64,000 nucleotides of DNA from Pseudomonas sp. LD120 (GCF_009861525.1 NZ_WVHL01000002.1:434001-498000), one strand, 5' to 3'; shown: positions 27,738 through 35,288, counted from the stretch's first letter. Notes: generated by a model not told the origin, from the sequence alone. Made by a program: numbers and translations.

Positions 27738-28001
27738 ATGAACACACGCAAGCGCTTTGCTCTGGCCGCCTTGGCCCTGTGCGGATTCACCGGTCTGGCC
27801 CAGGCCTCGGATGTCAATGTTGAAGTTGTGCCCTATGAGTACGGCATGCGCCTGGACGTCGCCAAGGTCATCTCGATGACCGAGCCGCCGACCCGCCGCT
27901 GCGAGGTGGTGACCGCCAATATGCGCTACATCAACAAGGCTGGAGAACTGGCGGAAATCTCCTACCAGAAGCACGCCCAAGCCTGCATGTACGAAAACTG
28001 A
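27738..28001 (+). CDS. DUF2790 small secreted protein
   Basis: An 87-residue protein with a signal peptide (RFALAALALCGFTGLAQA) and a mature domain of about 60 residues with the DUF2790 pattern: VVPYEYGMRLDVAKVISMTEP, CEVVTANMRYINKAGELAEISYQ and a final C. The two cysteines of the mature part may form a disulfide in the periplasm. DUF2790 proteins are common and often multiple in Pseudomonas and have no firm function. GGAG lies ten bases before the ATG. It is monocistronic. Confidence 0.85.
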   Translation: MNTRKRFALAALALCGFTGLAQASDVNVEVVPYEYGMRLDVAKVISMTEPPTRRCEVVTANMRYINKAGELAEISYQKHAQACMYEN

Positions 28002-28058
28002 TGCGGCGTGCCGCAGCCAACGTGGCTCGCCGCGGTGAGCGGTGTCAGGAAACCGCGC

Positions 28059-28325
28059 TCAATGGGCCCTGCGCGTGAGGCCAGGCAGCCCGCCCGGGGC
28101 GTTGGCCAGGTCATAGCGCAATTCGGCGATCAATTCGTTGATTTCCCGACAGCCATTGAGCTGCGCAGCGTCGATGCCACTGACCACCAGCTCGACTCGG
28201 TCGGTTTCATGGTCGCCATAGACCTTGACCGTCATCGACAGGTCCGGGCTCAGGGTGCATTGGCAACGTTTGGGCAGAAAGCTGCTCTCAATGATGTTGC
28301 GCAGTTCCAGGGCAGATAAAAACAT
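28059..28325 (-). CDS. DUF1652 family protein
   Basis: An 88-residue Pseudomonas-type DUF1652 protein, beginning MFLSALELRNIIESSFLPKR and carrying the family-typical CQCTLSPDLSMTVKVYGD and ELVVSGIDAAQLNGCREINELI. It appears cytoplasmic. Function is unknown for the family. The start is well set by a GGAG ribosome site 11 bases upstream of the ATG. It is convergent with the DUF2790 gene. Confidence 0.85.
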   Translation of the reverse strand: MFLSALELRNIIESSFLPKRCQCTLSPDLSMTVKVYGDHETDRVELVVSGIDAAQLNGCREINELIAELRYDLANAPGGLPGLTRRAH

Positions 28326-28653
28326 GCTGACGCTCTCCTTTTATTCAACACGACCAATCAATGGGCAAATGCCTACTGGCCGCAACGTCCGTGTTCGCTA
28401 GCGATCCTGGCTCTGGTCCGTTTTTGCCTAACAGACGATGCCAAGTTACAGAGTAAGCCGCTTTGGCGACCTTGCTAAATTCGATTTTGCTCTCAGTACC
28501 GGGGGTTTTGACTTTAAGCCGGCCATGGCGGGCGGTTGCGCTGCTGGCTTGCCGCGCCGCAGAATGCCCGGGTCGTTGTGCCTGGGTTGATCCATTGCCG
28601 AAGAATCCCGCCTGGAACAACGCTGATCCTTCCCCTCGCCCGGAGCACCCTCC
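28326..28653. other. Intergenic region without a recognised gene
   Basis: Between the divergent DUF1652 and NIPSNAP genes lie 328 bases of mixed composition. I see no convincing promoter pair, RNA or repeat beyond the two ribosome sites at the ends. Confidence 0.5.
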
Positions 28654-28959
28654 TTGATTACCTGCCATGTCAGATACGTGATCGATCCCTACCAACTGGC
28701 CGAGTTCGAAGCCTATTCCAAAGCCTGGATCGCGGTGGTCAGGCGTTTGGGCGGCACCCACCATGGCTACTTCCTGCCTTCGGAAGGGGCCAGCAACATT
28801 GCCTACTGCCTGTTCAGCTTCCCGTCCCTGGCCGATTACGAAGCCTATCGCCAGAGCGCTCTGAGCGATCCGGAAAGCGTGGCCCTGGTGGCGTCGGTGA
28901 TGGAGAAGAAGTTCATCCTCAGTTATGAGCGCAGCTTCATGCGTCCACTGCTCTCGTAG
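28654..28959 (+). CDS. NIPSNAP family protein
   Basis: A 101-residue ferredoxin-like (dimeric alpha-beta barrel) protein of the NIPSNAP family. It starts MITCHVRYVIDPYQLAEFEA and has the family-typical GGTHHGYFLPSEGASN and SFPSLADYEAYRQ. Members are widespread small proteins with poorly defined roles; some bind small hydrophobic ligands. The start codon is TTG at 28654, supported by GGAG at 28642-28645 and by the family pattern of beginning at MI. It is monocistronic. Confidence 0.85.
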   Translation: MITCHVRYVIDPYQLAEFEAYSKAWIAVVRRLGGTHHGYFLPSEGASNIAYCLFSFPSLADYEAYRQSALSDPESVALVASVMEKKFILSYERSFMRPLLS

Positions 28960-29005
28960 GAAACGCTCGGGCGGCCTACCGCTTTGCCGCGTAAAGGCCG
29001 CAAAG

Positions 29006-29050
29006 GTGGGAGCCCCTTTAGCGGGCGTCTTCGCTGACAAGCCAGCGGCT
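29006..29050. repeat. REP-like intergenic repeat
   Basis: GTGGGAGCCCCTTTAGCGGG followed by CGTCTTCG matches the Pseudomonas REP core, and GACAAGCCAGCGGC nearby is a second, inverted half. It lies at the end of the NIPSNAP gene and the convergent threonine dehydratase gene. Confidence 0.5.
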
Positions 29051-30086
29051 AGGCCGAGATGCTGCTCAAGGCGGCGCGTTCGGCGACGTGGCGCAGGCTG
29101 TCAAAATTGATGTTGGCGCCAGAGTCGATGGCCACCAGGGTCTGGCCGCTGATGCCGTTCTGGGCCACGTACTGCTTGATCCCGGCCACTGCCAAAGCGC
29201 CGGAAGGCTCGGTGATCGAGCGGGTGTCGTCGTAGATGTCCTTGATGGCGGCGCACAACTGGTCGTTGCTGACGCTGATCACCTGATCCACGTGATGCCG
29301 GCAGATCTGAAAACCATGCTCGCCGATCTCTGCCACCGCGACGCCGTCGGCAAAGGTGCCCACCTTGGGCAGGATTACCCGTTTCCCCGCCGCCAGGGCC
29401 TGTTGCAGGCAGTTGGAATGCTCGGACTCGACGCCAACAATGCGCACTTGCGGCCGCAGGTATTTCACATACGCGGCGATCCCGGCGATCAGCCCGCCAC
29501 CGCCCACCGGGACGAAGATCGCGTCCAACGCGCCCTGCTGCTGACGCAGGATCTCCATGGCCACCGTACCTTGCCCGGCAATCACCAGCGGGTCATCGAA
29601 AGGCGAAACGAAGGTGCTGCCCACGTCCTGCGCAAGGCTCAAGGCGTGGGCCAGGGCAAAGGGAAAACTCTCGCCGTGAAGGATCGCTTCGGCGCCCCGG
29701 CTGCGCACGCCCGAGACCTTGAGTTCCGGGGTAGTAGCGGGCATGACGATGGTCGCCTTGATCCCCAGTCGCTGGGCCGCGAGCGCCACGCCCTGGGCGT
29801 GATTGCCGGCGGATGCGGTGATCACGCCGCGTTGTTGCTGTTGGCTGTCAAGCTGCGCCAGGCGGTTGTAGGCGCCGCGGATCTTGAAGGAAAAAGTCGG
29901 TTGCAGGTCCTCGCGCTTGAGCAAAACCTGATTGCCCAAGCGCTGCGACAGAGCGGGTGCCGCTTGCAGCGGCGTACAGATCGCCAGGTCATAGACCGGC
30001 GCAGCAAGAATCATCTTCACATAGCGTTCCAGCAAGGCCATGTCAGTGCTGGACGAGGGCGGGTCAAGACGGCTGAGGCAACTCAT
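29049..30086 (-). CDS. Threonine dehydratase (PLP-dependent, no ACT domain)
   Basis: A 345-residue fold-type-II PLP enzyme that deaminates threonine (or serine) to 2-oxobutyrate (or pyruvate). The catalytic lysine is in PTFSFKIRGAYN near residue 65; the PLP phosphate loop is GGGGLIAGIA, and SAGNHAQG is also present. The C-terminal ACT regulatory domain of biosynthetic IlvA is missing, so it resembles catabolic or short-form dehydratases, yet the leader ahead of it looks like isoleucine-type attenuation. GGAG lies eight bases before the ATG. It is monocistronic, and its control region is shared with the divergent ParD-like gene. Confidence 0.9.
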   Translation of the reverse strand: MSCLSRLDPPSSSTDMALLERYVKMILAAPVYDLAICTPLQAAPALSQRLGNQVLLKREDLQPTFSFKIRGAYNRLAQLDSQQQQRGVITASAGNHAQGVALAAQRLGIKATIVMPATTPELKVSGVRSRGAEAILHGESFPFALAHALSLAQDVGSTFVSPFDDPLVIAGQGTVAMEILRQQQGALDAIFVPVGGGGLIAGIAAYVKYLRPQVRIVGVESEHSNCLQQALAAGKRVILPKVGTFADGVAVAEIGEHGFQICRHHVDQVISVSNDQLCAAIKDIYDDTRSITEPSGALAVAGIKQYVAQNGISGQTLVAIDSGANINFDSLRHVAERAALSSISA

Positions 30087-30126
30087 GGTGGATCTCCTGG
30101 CTGTGTTCGGAGCCCGGGAGACAGAG

Positions 30127-30153
30127 AGAAAAAACCCGCCTCCAGGGCGGGTT
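30127..30153 (-). terminator. Attenuator terminator in the threonine dehydratase leader
   Basis: Read on the minus strand, AACCCGCC, loop CTGGA, GGCGGGTT and then a T run form an intrinsic terminator 41-65 bases before the start codon, inside the transcribed leader. It would stop transcription before the gene unless the upstream antiterminator pairs first. Confidence 0.75.
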
Positions 30154-30178
30154 GGGTGCAGTCGTCAGCAAGCCCGCC
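30146..30178 (-). promoter_or_regulatory. Antiterminator arms of the threonine dehydratase leader
   Basis: On the minus strand GGCGGGCTTG (30178 to 30169) can pair with CAACCCGCC (30154 to 30146): six G-C pairs, a one-base bulge and three more pairs. The second arm is also the 5-prime arm of the terminator, so the two structures exclude each other. The first arm overlaps the end of the leader reading frame, so a ribosome that finishes the leader covers it, while one stalled earlier leaves it free. Confidence 0.65.
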
Positions 30179-30233
30179 AATCAGGAATGGCGGTAATAAT
30201 GCTTGGCTGGGAACGATAGGCAGAAAAAGTCAT
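30165..30233 (-). CDS. Putative leader peptide of the threonine dehydratase attenuator
   Basis: A 22-codon reading frame starting MTFSAYRSQP and continuing with Ser, then two adjacent Ile codons (ATT ATT), Thr, Ala and a third Ile, and ending in ..WRAC with TGA. The cluster of isoleucine and threonine codons matches the end product and the substrate of the downstream enzyme's pathway. It has no ribosome site, but the predicted promoter would place transcription start at or within two bases of the ATG, as in leaderless messages. Too short for protein-family support; the evidence is its position relative to the terminator and antiterminator. Confidence 0.55.
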   Translation of the reverse strand: MTFSAYRSQPSIITAIPDWRAC

Positions 30234-30241
30234 GGACCGGA

Positions 30242-30270
30242 AACTAACCGCGCCAGCCCCTTGCGGTCAA
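30242..30270 (-). promoter_or_regulatory. Predicted sigma-70 promoter of the leader and threonine dehydratase
   Basis: On the minus strand TTGACC (-35, 30270-30265), a 17-base spacer and TTAGTT (-10, 30247-30242). Only eight bases separate the -10 from the leader ATG. Confidence 0.5.
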
Positions 30271-30331
30271 TGCTTTTCTCCAGGACTCACGCACGGCACC
30301 AAAGCCCTCCCCTCCGGCTCCCGGGTCCCGA

Positions 30332-30366
30332 CTTGCCGCTTGCCGCTTGCCGCTTGCCGCTTGCCG
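30332..30366. repeat. Five tandem CTTGCCG heptamers
   Basis: The heptamer CTTGCCG is repeated five times without interruption, upstream of the ParD-like gene and just outside the TATAC repeats. Such short tandem repeats can change copy number by slippage; the distance to the downstream promoter suggests a possible effect on expression. Confidence 0.8.
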
Positions 30367-30371
30367 TTGAT

Positions 30372-30399
30372 TATACGAAACATATACGATTCATATACT
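30372..30399 (+). promoter_or_regulatory. Three TATAC repeats at 11-bp spacing, candidate autoregulatory operator
   Basis: TATAC starts at 30372, 30383 and 30394, exactly 11 bases apart. The last copy is within TATACT, a plausible -10 box. This is the layout expected for a ribbon-helix-helix protein binding one face of the helix and repressing its own promoter. Confidence 0.6.
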
Positions 30400-30420
30400 T
30401 TTTCAAGGGAGCCCCCAAAC

Positions 30421-30621
30421 ATGGGCATCGTCAAGATCTCCGATGAACTGCACGAGCAAATCCGCGTGGCCAGTGCCACCATGGACCGCTCAATCAACGC
30501 CCAGGCCGAGTTCTGGATCAAGATCGGCCTTCTCGCCGAGCTCAATCCGCACTTGGCCTACAACGACCTGATCAACAAGCTGCTGTTGAACAAACCCGAC
30601 CTGATCAGGGGCCGCGCATGA
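30421..30621 (+). CDS. ParD-like antitoxin-family protein
   Basis: A 66-residue protein: MGIVKISDELHEQIRVASAT at the N-terminus has the strand-helix pattern of a ribbon-helix-helix DNA-binding domain, followed by RSINAQAEFWIKIGLLAEL and a helical tail. It matches the ParD-like antitoxin family, yet the next gene is not a toxin but a methionine aminopeptidase, coupled by a four-base overlap. AAGGGAG precedes the ATG. It likely represses its own promoter through the TATAC repeats. Whether it has any toxin-neutralising role is open. Confidence 0.8.
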   Translation: MGIVKISDELHEQIRVASATMDRSINAQAEFWIKIGLLAELNPHLAYNDLINKLLLNKPDLIRGRA

Positions 30622-31382
30622 CTCAAGCCTTGATCAAGACCCCTGAGCAACTGGCGCTGATGCGCGAATCCGGGCGCCTGTTGGCCCAGGTGTTCACCTT
30701 TCTCGACAGTTTTGTCGTCGCCGGCCTGTCCACCCTGGAACTGGACAGCGCGGTGGAACACTTCATTCGCCACCAGCTCAAGGCGCGCCCGGCCAGCAAG
30801 GGCCAGTACAACTACCCGTATTGCATCAACACCTCGATCAACGAGGTGGTGTGCCACGGCATGCCCCACGCCAAGGTCGTGCTCAAGGACGGTGACATCA
30901 TCAACATCGACATCACCCTGGAAAAAAGCGGCTACATTGCCGACTCCAGCAAGATGTACCTGATCGGCACGGTCGATCCCAAGGCCCGGCGCCTGGTGGA
31001 CACCACCTTCGAGGCCATGTGGGCGGCGATCAGGGTGGTGCGTCTGGGAGCGCGGCTTGGCGATATCGGCCATGCGATCCAGTCGTGCGCCGAAGCCAGG
31101 GGCTACAGCGTGGTGCGCGAATACTGCGGCCATGGCATTGGTCGGCAGATGCATGAAGAACCGCAGATCCTCCACTTCGGCCGCCCAGGCACTGGCCTGG
31201 AACTACGCGAAGGCATGGTGTTCACCATCGAGCCGATGCTTAACCAGGGCAGCGCCCGGGTGCGCGGGCTCAAGGACGGCTGGACCGTGGTCACCCGCGA
31301 CAACGGCCTGTCGGCCCAGTGGGAGCACACCGTCGCGGTGACCCGCGACGGCTTTGAAGTGCTGACCTTGCAACCGACCTGA
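30618..31382 (+). CDS. map: Type I methionine aminopeptidase
   Basis: A 254-residue metalloenzyme that removes N-terminal methionine from proteins. All five metal ligands are present: the two aspartates in INIDITLEKSGYIADSSKM, the histidine in GHGIGRQMHEEPQ, the glutamate in FTIEPML and the glutamate in QWEHTVAVT. The substrate histidine is in EVVCHGMP. It is probably not the housekeeping copy, which normally lies next to rpsB; here it is translationally coupled to a ParD-like DNA-binding protein. Length is normal, so it should be active. Confidence 0.92.
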   Translation: MTQALIKTPEQLALMRESGRLLAQVFTFLDSFVVAGLSTLELDSAVEHFIRHQLKARPASKGQYNYPYCINTSINEVVCHGMPHAKVVLKDGDIINIDITLEKSGYIADSSKMYLIGTVDPKARRLVDTTFEAMWAAIRVVRLGARLGDIGHAIQSCAEARGYSVVREYCGHGIGRQMHEEPQILHFGRPGTGLELREGMVFTIEPMLNQGSARVRGLKDGWTVVTRDNGLSAQWEHTVAVTRDGFEVLTLQPT

Positions 31383-31454
31383 GGCGCCCTGCCCAACCGG
31401 CCACGAGGCCTGGGCTCCGGCGTATTGCGGCGCGGGCGATCGGCAGCGACGGCG

Positions 31455-32606
31455 CTACTTCAGACCGAGCTTGTACAGGGCCCCGTTGTACTCGTCGGTG
31501 AGGAAATAGAGATAACCGTCCGGGCCTTGGCGCACATCGCGGATACGCGCCTTGAGCTCGCCCAGCAGACGCTCTTCGTGGGCAACCCGGTCGCCGTCAA
31601 ACTGCAGGCGGATCAGCTCACGACTGGCCAGCGCCCCGATAAATACGTTGTGCTGCCAGGGTTTGAAGCGCTCGCTGTCATAGAAGGCCATGCCGCTGAT
31701 GCCCGGGGACTGTTCCCACACATGCCGCGGCGCCACGGTGCCCGGCGCAGTCTGCCCGATGGCTTCGGGAATCGGCTGCCCCGAGTAGTTGATCCCGTGG
31801 GTCGCCTGGGGCCAGCCGTAATTCTTGCCACGTTCAATCAGGTTGATCTCGTCACCGCCCTTGGGCCCGTGCTCGTTCTCCCACAGGGTTCCGCTCCAGG
31901 GATTGAGCGCCGCGCCCTGGGGGTTGCGGTGGCCGAAACTCCAGATCTCCGGCCGCACCCCGGCCTGGCCGACAAAGGGGTTGTCGTCCGGCACCCGGCC
32001 ATCGGCATACAGGCGCACGATCTTGCCCTGAAGCGTGTCCAGATCCTGCGCGGTGGCCCGGTTGTTGTTCTCCCCCAGGGTGATGAACAGGTAGCCGTCG
32101 CGGTCGAACACCAGCCGTGAACCGAAGTGATTGCCGGTGGACAGCTTGGGCGCCTGGCGGAAGATCACCTGAAAATCCTTGAGCTCGCTCAGGTCATCGC
32201 TCAAGCGGCCACGACCCACGGCGGTGCCGGCAGTCCCCCCCTCGCCACCGCCCTCGGCGTAGGACAGGTACACCCGGCGGTCCTGCTTGAAGTCCGGCGA
32301 CAGTGCCACATCGAGCAAGCCACCCTGGCCATTGGCCCAAACCTCGGGCACCCCGCTCAACGGAGCCGAAAGCTTGCCGTCCGGGCTCACCATCCGCAGG
32401 TTGCCGGGACGTTCAGTGACCAGCATGCCCTGGCGATCCGGCAGGAATACCAGGGCCCAGGGATGCTGCAAACCTTGCACCACCGGAGTCAGGCTGAGAC
32501 TGCCCTGCTCACTGGCAAAGGACTGGGCGCTGGCCGCCGAAGCGGGCAAGACACTGCCCAGCAGAGCGCTGGCACACAAGGTGGCAAAAAGGGTTTTACC
32601 CAACAT
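31455..32606 (-). CDS. PQQ-dependent sugar dehydrogenase (soluble aldose dehydrogenase-like)
   Basis: A 383-residue secreted six-bladed propeller of the soluble glucose/sorbosone dehydrogenase family, which uses PQQ and calcium to oxidise aldoses in the periplasm. A signal peptide ends near VLPASAASA. Typical blade motifs are PWALVFLPDRQGMLVTERPGN, GGLLDVALSPDF, TGNHFGSRLVFDRDGYLF with its catalytic-site histidine, and GHRNPQGAALNPWSG. A GGAAG ribosome site precedes the ATG. It is monocistronic. The sugar it oxidises is not determinable. Confidence 0.9.
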   Translation of the reverse strand: MLGKTLFATLCASALLGSVLPASAASAQSFASEQGSLSLTPVVQGLQHPWALVFLPDRQGMLVTERPGNLRMVSPDGKLSAPLSGVPEVWANGQGGLLDVALSPDFKQDRRVYLSYAEGGGEGGTAGTAVGRGRLSDDLSELKDFQVIFRQAPKLSTGNHFGSRLVFDRDGYLFITLGENNNRATAQDLDTLQGKIVRLYADGRVPDDNPFVGQAGVRPEIWSFGHRNPQGAALNPWSGTLWENEHGPKGGDEINLIERGKNYGWPQATHGINYSGQPIPEAIGQTAPGTVAPRHVWEQSPGISGMAFYDSERFKPWQHNVFIGALASRELIRLQFDGDRVAHEERLLGELKARIRDVRQGPDGYLYFLTDEYNGALYKLGLK

Positions 32607-32678
32607 GCTCGCTTCCTTCTATGGCTCAAGAGAATCCCTGGCGACCCGCACGACAGCGGCCGCCCATCCAGAGGCACC

Positions 32679-33051
32679 TCAGCGCCGGTTGCTGTTGTCG
32701 TTATCGATATTGCGGGGACTTTGCACACGTGGATCGGGGTTTGGTCGCTGCACTCCGCCACGGGGATAGCCATTGCCAATACCGCGGTTCTCCAGAGTGG
32801 GCGGCCGGCCAATGGGCGCGGTGCTGGGCCCACGCACCGGCGCTCCGGGTGCCCTGCATGCTGTTGGGATTGGCCCGGCGAATGGGGTTGCTGTAGGGGT
32901 CGTTGTTGCTGCTATTGGGCAGGTTTTGCGCCAGTTGTACGGAACCTGGCAGCGCTTTGAAAGAAGGTGTTTCAGGGCTGGCGGCCCAGGCGCCGCCACT
33001 GGTCCAAGCCAGCGTGATCAATGCGGCGAAGCCGCGAGCCAGACTGTTCAT
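32679..33051 (-). pseudogene. Small secreted protein disrupted by a +1 frameshift
   Basis: The reading frame begins at 33051 with a good CAGGAG ribosome site and a signal peptide (MNSLARGFAALITLAWTSGG), then continues through AQNLPNSSNNDPYSNPIRRA to NPNSMQGT. From there the conserved-looking continuation GAPVRGPSTAPIGRPPTLEN and RNIDNDNSNRR lies in the next frame. Removing one C from the CCC run near 32843-32846 restores one frame of about 123 codons ending at the TGA at 32679. As given, translation would run on in the wrong frame to 32701. It is either a genuine frameshift mutation or a sequencing error. The intact form resembles a small proline/asparagine-rich secreted Pseudomonas protein of unknown function. 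Confidence 0.7.
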
Positions 33052-33177
33052 GACAAGTCTCCTGAGAAGCGACAAGGTATCGAATACGATTCCACGCTAC
33101 GCCCAGGGTTCGGCTTTGTTAATTGAATAATCCTTTAGAACCTGTAACACCCGATGTCCACGCTCACGCCATCCGCA

Positions 33178-33257
33178 GGAACCGCTTGCCGGCGAAGAGG
33201 CCGCCGAACCTGGCCTCGGGCTTGAGGGTGCGTTCGCTGGCAAGCCAGCTCCCGTAC
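33178..33257. repeat. REP-like inverted pair
   Basis: GCTTGCCGGCGAAGAGG and the inverted GCGTTCGCTGGCAAGCCAGCTCCC form a REP pair between the frameshifted secreted-protein gene and lpxO. Confidence 0.55.
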
Positions 33258-33304
33258 AAGCCTGCAACCGTACGCCGGTGCAGGCCGAGTGTGGGCTGGG
33301 CCGA

Positions 33305-34204
33305 TCAGATGTAGATGAACAGCAGCAGCAATGCGGCAAAGATCGCCCACTTTTCCAGGTAATAGCGGGTACGGTTGCGTTTTTTCAGTTCCTTGCCCCG
33401 CAGGCGGATCTTGTACAGCTTGTTGAACGCGCGGTTCAGGCCGCCGGTCTTGTCGCCATCGGCATTGGGCGAACCCGCGGCCGACATCACGGTGCGGCTG
33501 AACCAGCTGTTGAACGCCGTGGCCCAGCGATACTTCAGTGGCCGCTCGACGTCACAGAACAAAATAATGCGGTTCTGCTCCGTGGTGTTTTCCGCGTAGT
33601 GAATGTAAGTCTCGTCGAACATCACCGCTTCGCCGTCGCGCCAGTGATAGCGCTCGCCGTCGACCTCGATATAGCAGCCTTCACTGTTGGGCGTGGACAG
33701 CCCCAGGTGGTAGCGATACGAACCGGCATAAGGGTCGCGATGGCGCACCAACTTGGAGCCCGGCGGCAACTCGGCGAACATCGCCGCCTTGATCGAACCG
33801 ATGCTCTGCACCAGCTCCGTGGTGCGTGGGCACAGCTTCATCGCCGAAGGATGGCTGTCGCCGTACCACTTCAGGTAAAAGCGTTTCCAGCCGGTCTTGA
33901 AGAACGAATTGAAACCCACATCGTTGTACTGGTCCGAACGCTTGATCTCACCGGCCTGCAACAGGTTCTGGCCCTCGGCACGAATCTCTTCCCAGTGTTC
34001 CTGCAACTTGTTCATCTCGGGAAAGTCGGCCGGATCCAGGTAAGGCCGGTTGGGCTGTTTGGAAAACAGGTAGAGAAAGCAGTTGATGGGGGCCAGGAAG
34101 GTTGAGTGATCACTCAGTTGGCGCCCCAGTTTATGGCGCACGCGCCCCCGCAGGTGTACGTACGCAATGGATAAAACGTATACAGCGGCAATGATGAGTT
34201 TCAC
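33305..34204 (-). CDS. lpxO: Lipid A 2-hydroxylase LpxO (Fe/2-oxoglutarate-dependent)
   Basis: A 299-residue membrane-anchored aspartyl/asparaginyl beta-hydroxylase-type enzyme that hydroxylates the secondary acyl chain of lipid A. An N-terminal helix (LIIAAVYVLSIAYVHLRG) and a C-terminal helix (IFAALLLLFIYI) flank the catalytic domain. The iron ligands are the H-x-D of VRHRDPYAGSYRYHLG and the histidine of FDETYIHYAENTT; the arginine of QNRIILFCDVERP should bind 2-oxoglutarate. I chose the GTG at 34204, giving the usual KLIIAAVYV start; a GTG 12 bases upstream is also in frame. It is monocistronic. Confidence 0.92.
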   Translation of the reverse strand: MKLIIAAVYVLSIAYVHLRGRVRHKLGRQLSDHSTFLAPINCFLYLFSKQPNRPYLDPADFPEMNKLQEHWEEIRAEGQNLLQAGEIKRSDQYNDVGFNSFFKTGWKRFYLKWYGDSHPSAMKLCPRTTELVQSIGSIKAAMFAELPPGSKLVRHRDPYAGSYRYHLGLSTPNSEGCYIEVDGERYHWRDGEAVMFDETYIHYAENTTEQNRIILFCDVERPLKYRWATAFNSWFSRTVMSAAGSPNADGDKTGGLNRAFNKLYKIRLRGKELKKRNRTRYYLEKWAIFAALLLLFIYI

Positions 34205-34562
34205 GGAAATCGTCACACGTCAGAAGAGAACATGCTGCGCCCCTGAAAGCCCGAAGGGCCAAAGGCAAATGGCAGCGTCTGCGTTTAAAAAAGCGAAGTC
34301 GGCAACGGACTGCGTCGCCGATCCGACCCTCGGCATCCGGCCGTTGGCGGGCATTTTAGCCACACTCTGTAACAAAGGGTTAACTCAAATTTGTGAAAAA
34401 CTGCGGTGCTTGCCCAGGCAATCAGCGCCCGCGCGGTGTTTGGATTCAGCTCAATCAACCTTGTCCCAGCGCCGCTGCGCCCCAGCCCGTATCACCTCAG
34501 CGCAGGCCAAGGTATCCTGCGCGGCGCGGCCCTCCCTCGGCCCGGCAAGGACCACAGAGTAA
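34205..34562. other. Divergent intergenic region between lpxO and the hydrolase gene
   Basis: These 358 bases must hold promoters for both flanking genes. The stretch 34355-34410 is AT-richer (TTAGCCACACTCTGTAAC and TTAACTCAAATTTGTGAA) and is the likeliest promoter zone. I could not define a -35/-10 pair, and I see no RNA gene. Confidence 0.4.
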
Positions 34563-35288
34563 ATGAGCACTGCGCTGCGCCCGACCCTGATTCTGCTGCC
34601 CGGCATGGACGGCACCGGTACGTTGTTCACGCCACTGCTGCAGGCCCTGGAGCCGGGCTGGCCGGTGCAGGTGGTGCATTACCCCGTGGACCAGCCGTTG
34701 GATTACCCGGCCCTGGTGGAACGGGTGATGCAAGCGCTGCCGACTGACCGCCCCTTTGTGTTGTTGGGCGAGTCGTTTTCCGGGCCAGTGGCGGTAGCGG
34801 TCGCTGCTCGCTGCTCGAACGGTCTGCTGGGGTTGGTACTGTGCAGCAGCTTTGTCTGCAATCCCCGTCCTGGCTGGGCCCGGTTGCACCCCCTGCTCGG
34901 TTTCCTGGCGTTGCAGCGGCTGCCGTTCTGGCCGATGGACGCACTGCTGCTGGGGTGCTTTTCCACGCCCGCGCTACGCAGCGCCCTGGCCGCCGCCATC
35001 GCTCAGGTCGACGAGGAGGTTCTGCACGCCCGCCTGCGTGCGGTGATCTCGGTGGATGTGCGCCATGCGTTGGCCAACACCCAGGTGCCACTGTTGTACC
35101 TGCGAGCGGGCCGCGACCGCCTGGTGCCCCGGAGCTCAGGGCAACAGGTCTTGCAATGGCGCGAAGACGCCCAAGTGCTGGATATCGACGCGCCCCACTG
35201 CCTGCTCCAGGCGGCGCCCGTCGAGGCCGCCGCACACCTGTTGCAGTTCATGCGCCGACTGATGAGCCGCCCCGCCCCGGACCACTGA
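34563..35288 (+). CDS. Alpha/beta hydrolase
   Basis: A 241-residue alpha/beta-hydrolase-fold protein. It begins LILLPGMDGTGTLFTPLLQA (oxyanion-hole region); the nucleophile elbow is LLGESFSGPVAVAVA (G-x-S-x-G), the acid is probably in RAGRDRLVP and the histidine in DAPHCLLQAAP. No signal peptide is visible, so it should be cytoplasmic. It is probably an esterase or thioesterase of unknown substrate. It lies alone, 255 bases before the ABC-F gene. Confidence 0.8.
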   Translation: MSTALRPTLILLPGMDGTGTLFTPLLQALEPGWPVQVVHYPVDQPLDYPALVERVMQALPTDRPFVLLGESFSGPVAVAVAARCSNGLLGLVLCSSFVCNPRPGWARLHPLLGFLALQRLPFWPMDALLLGCFSTPALRSALAAAIAQVDEEVLHARLRAVISVDVRHALANTQVPLLYLRAGRDRLVPRSSGQQVLQWREDAQVLDIDAPHCLLQAAPVEAAAHLLQFMRRLMSRPAPDH

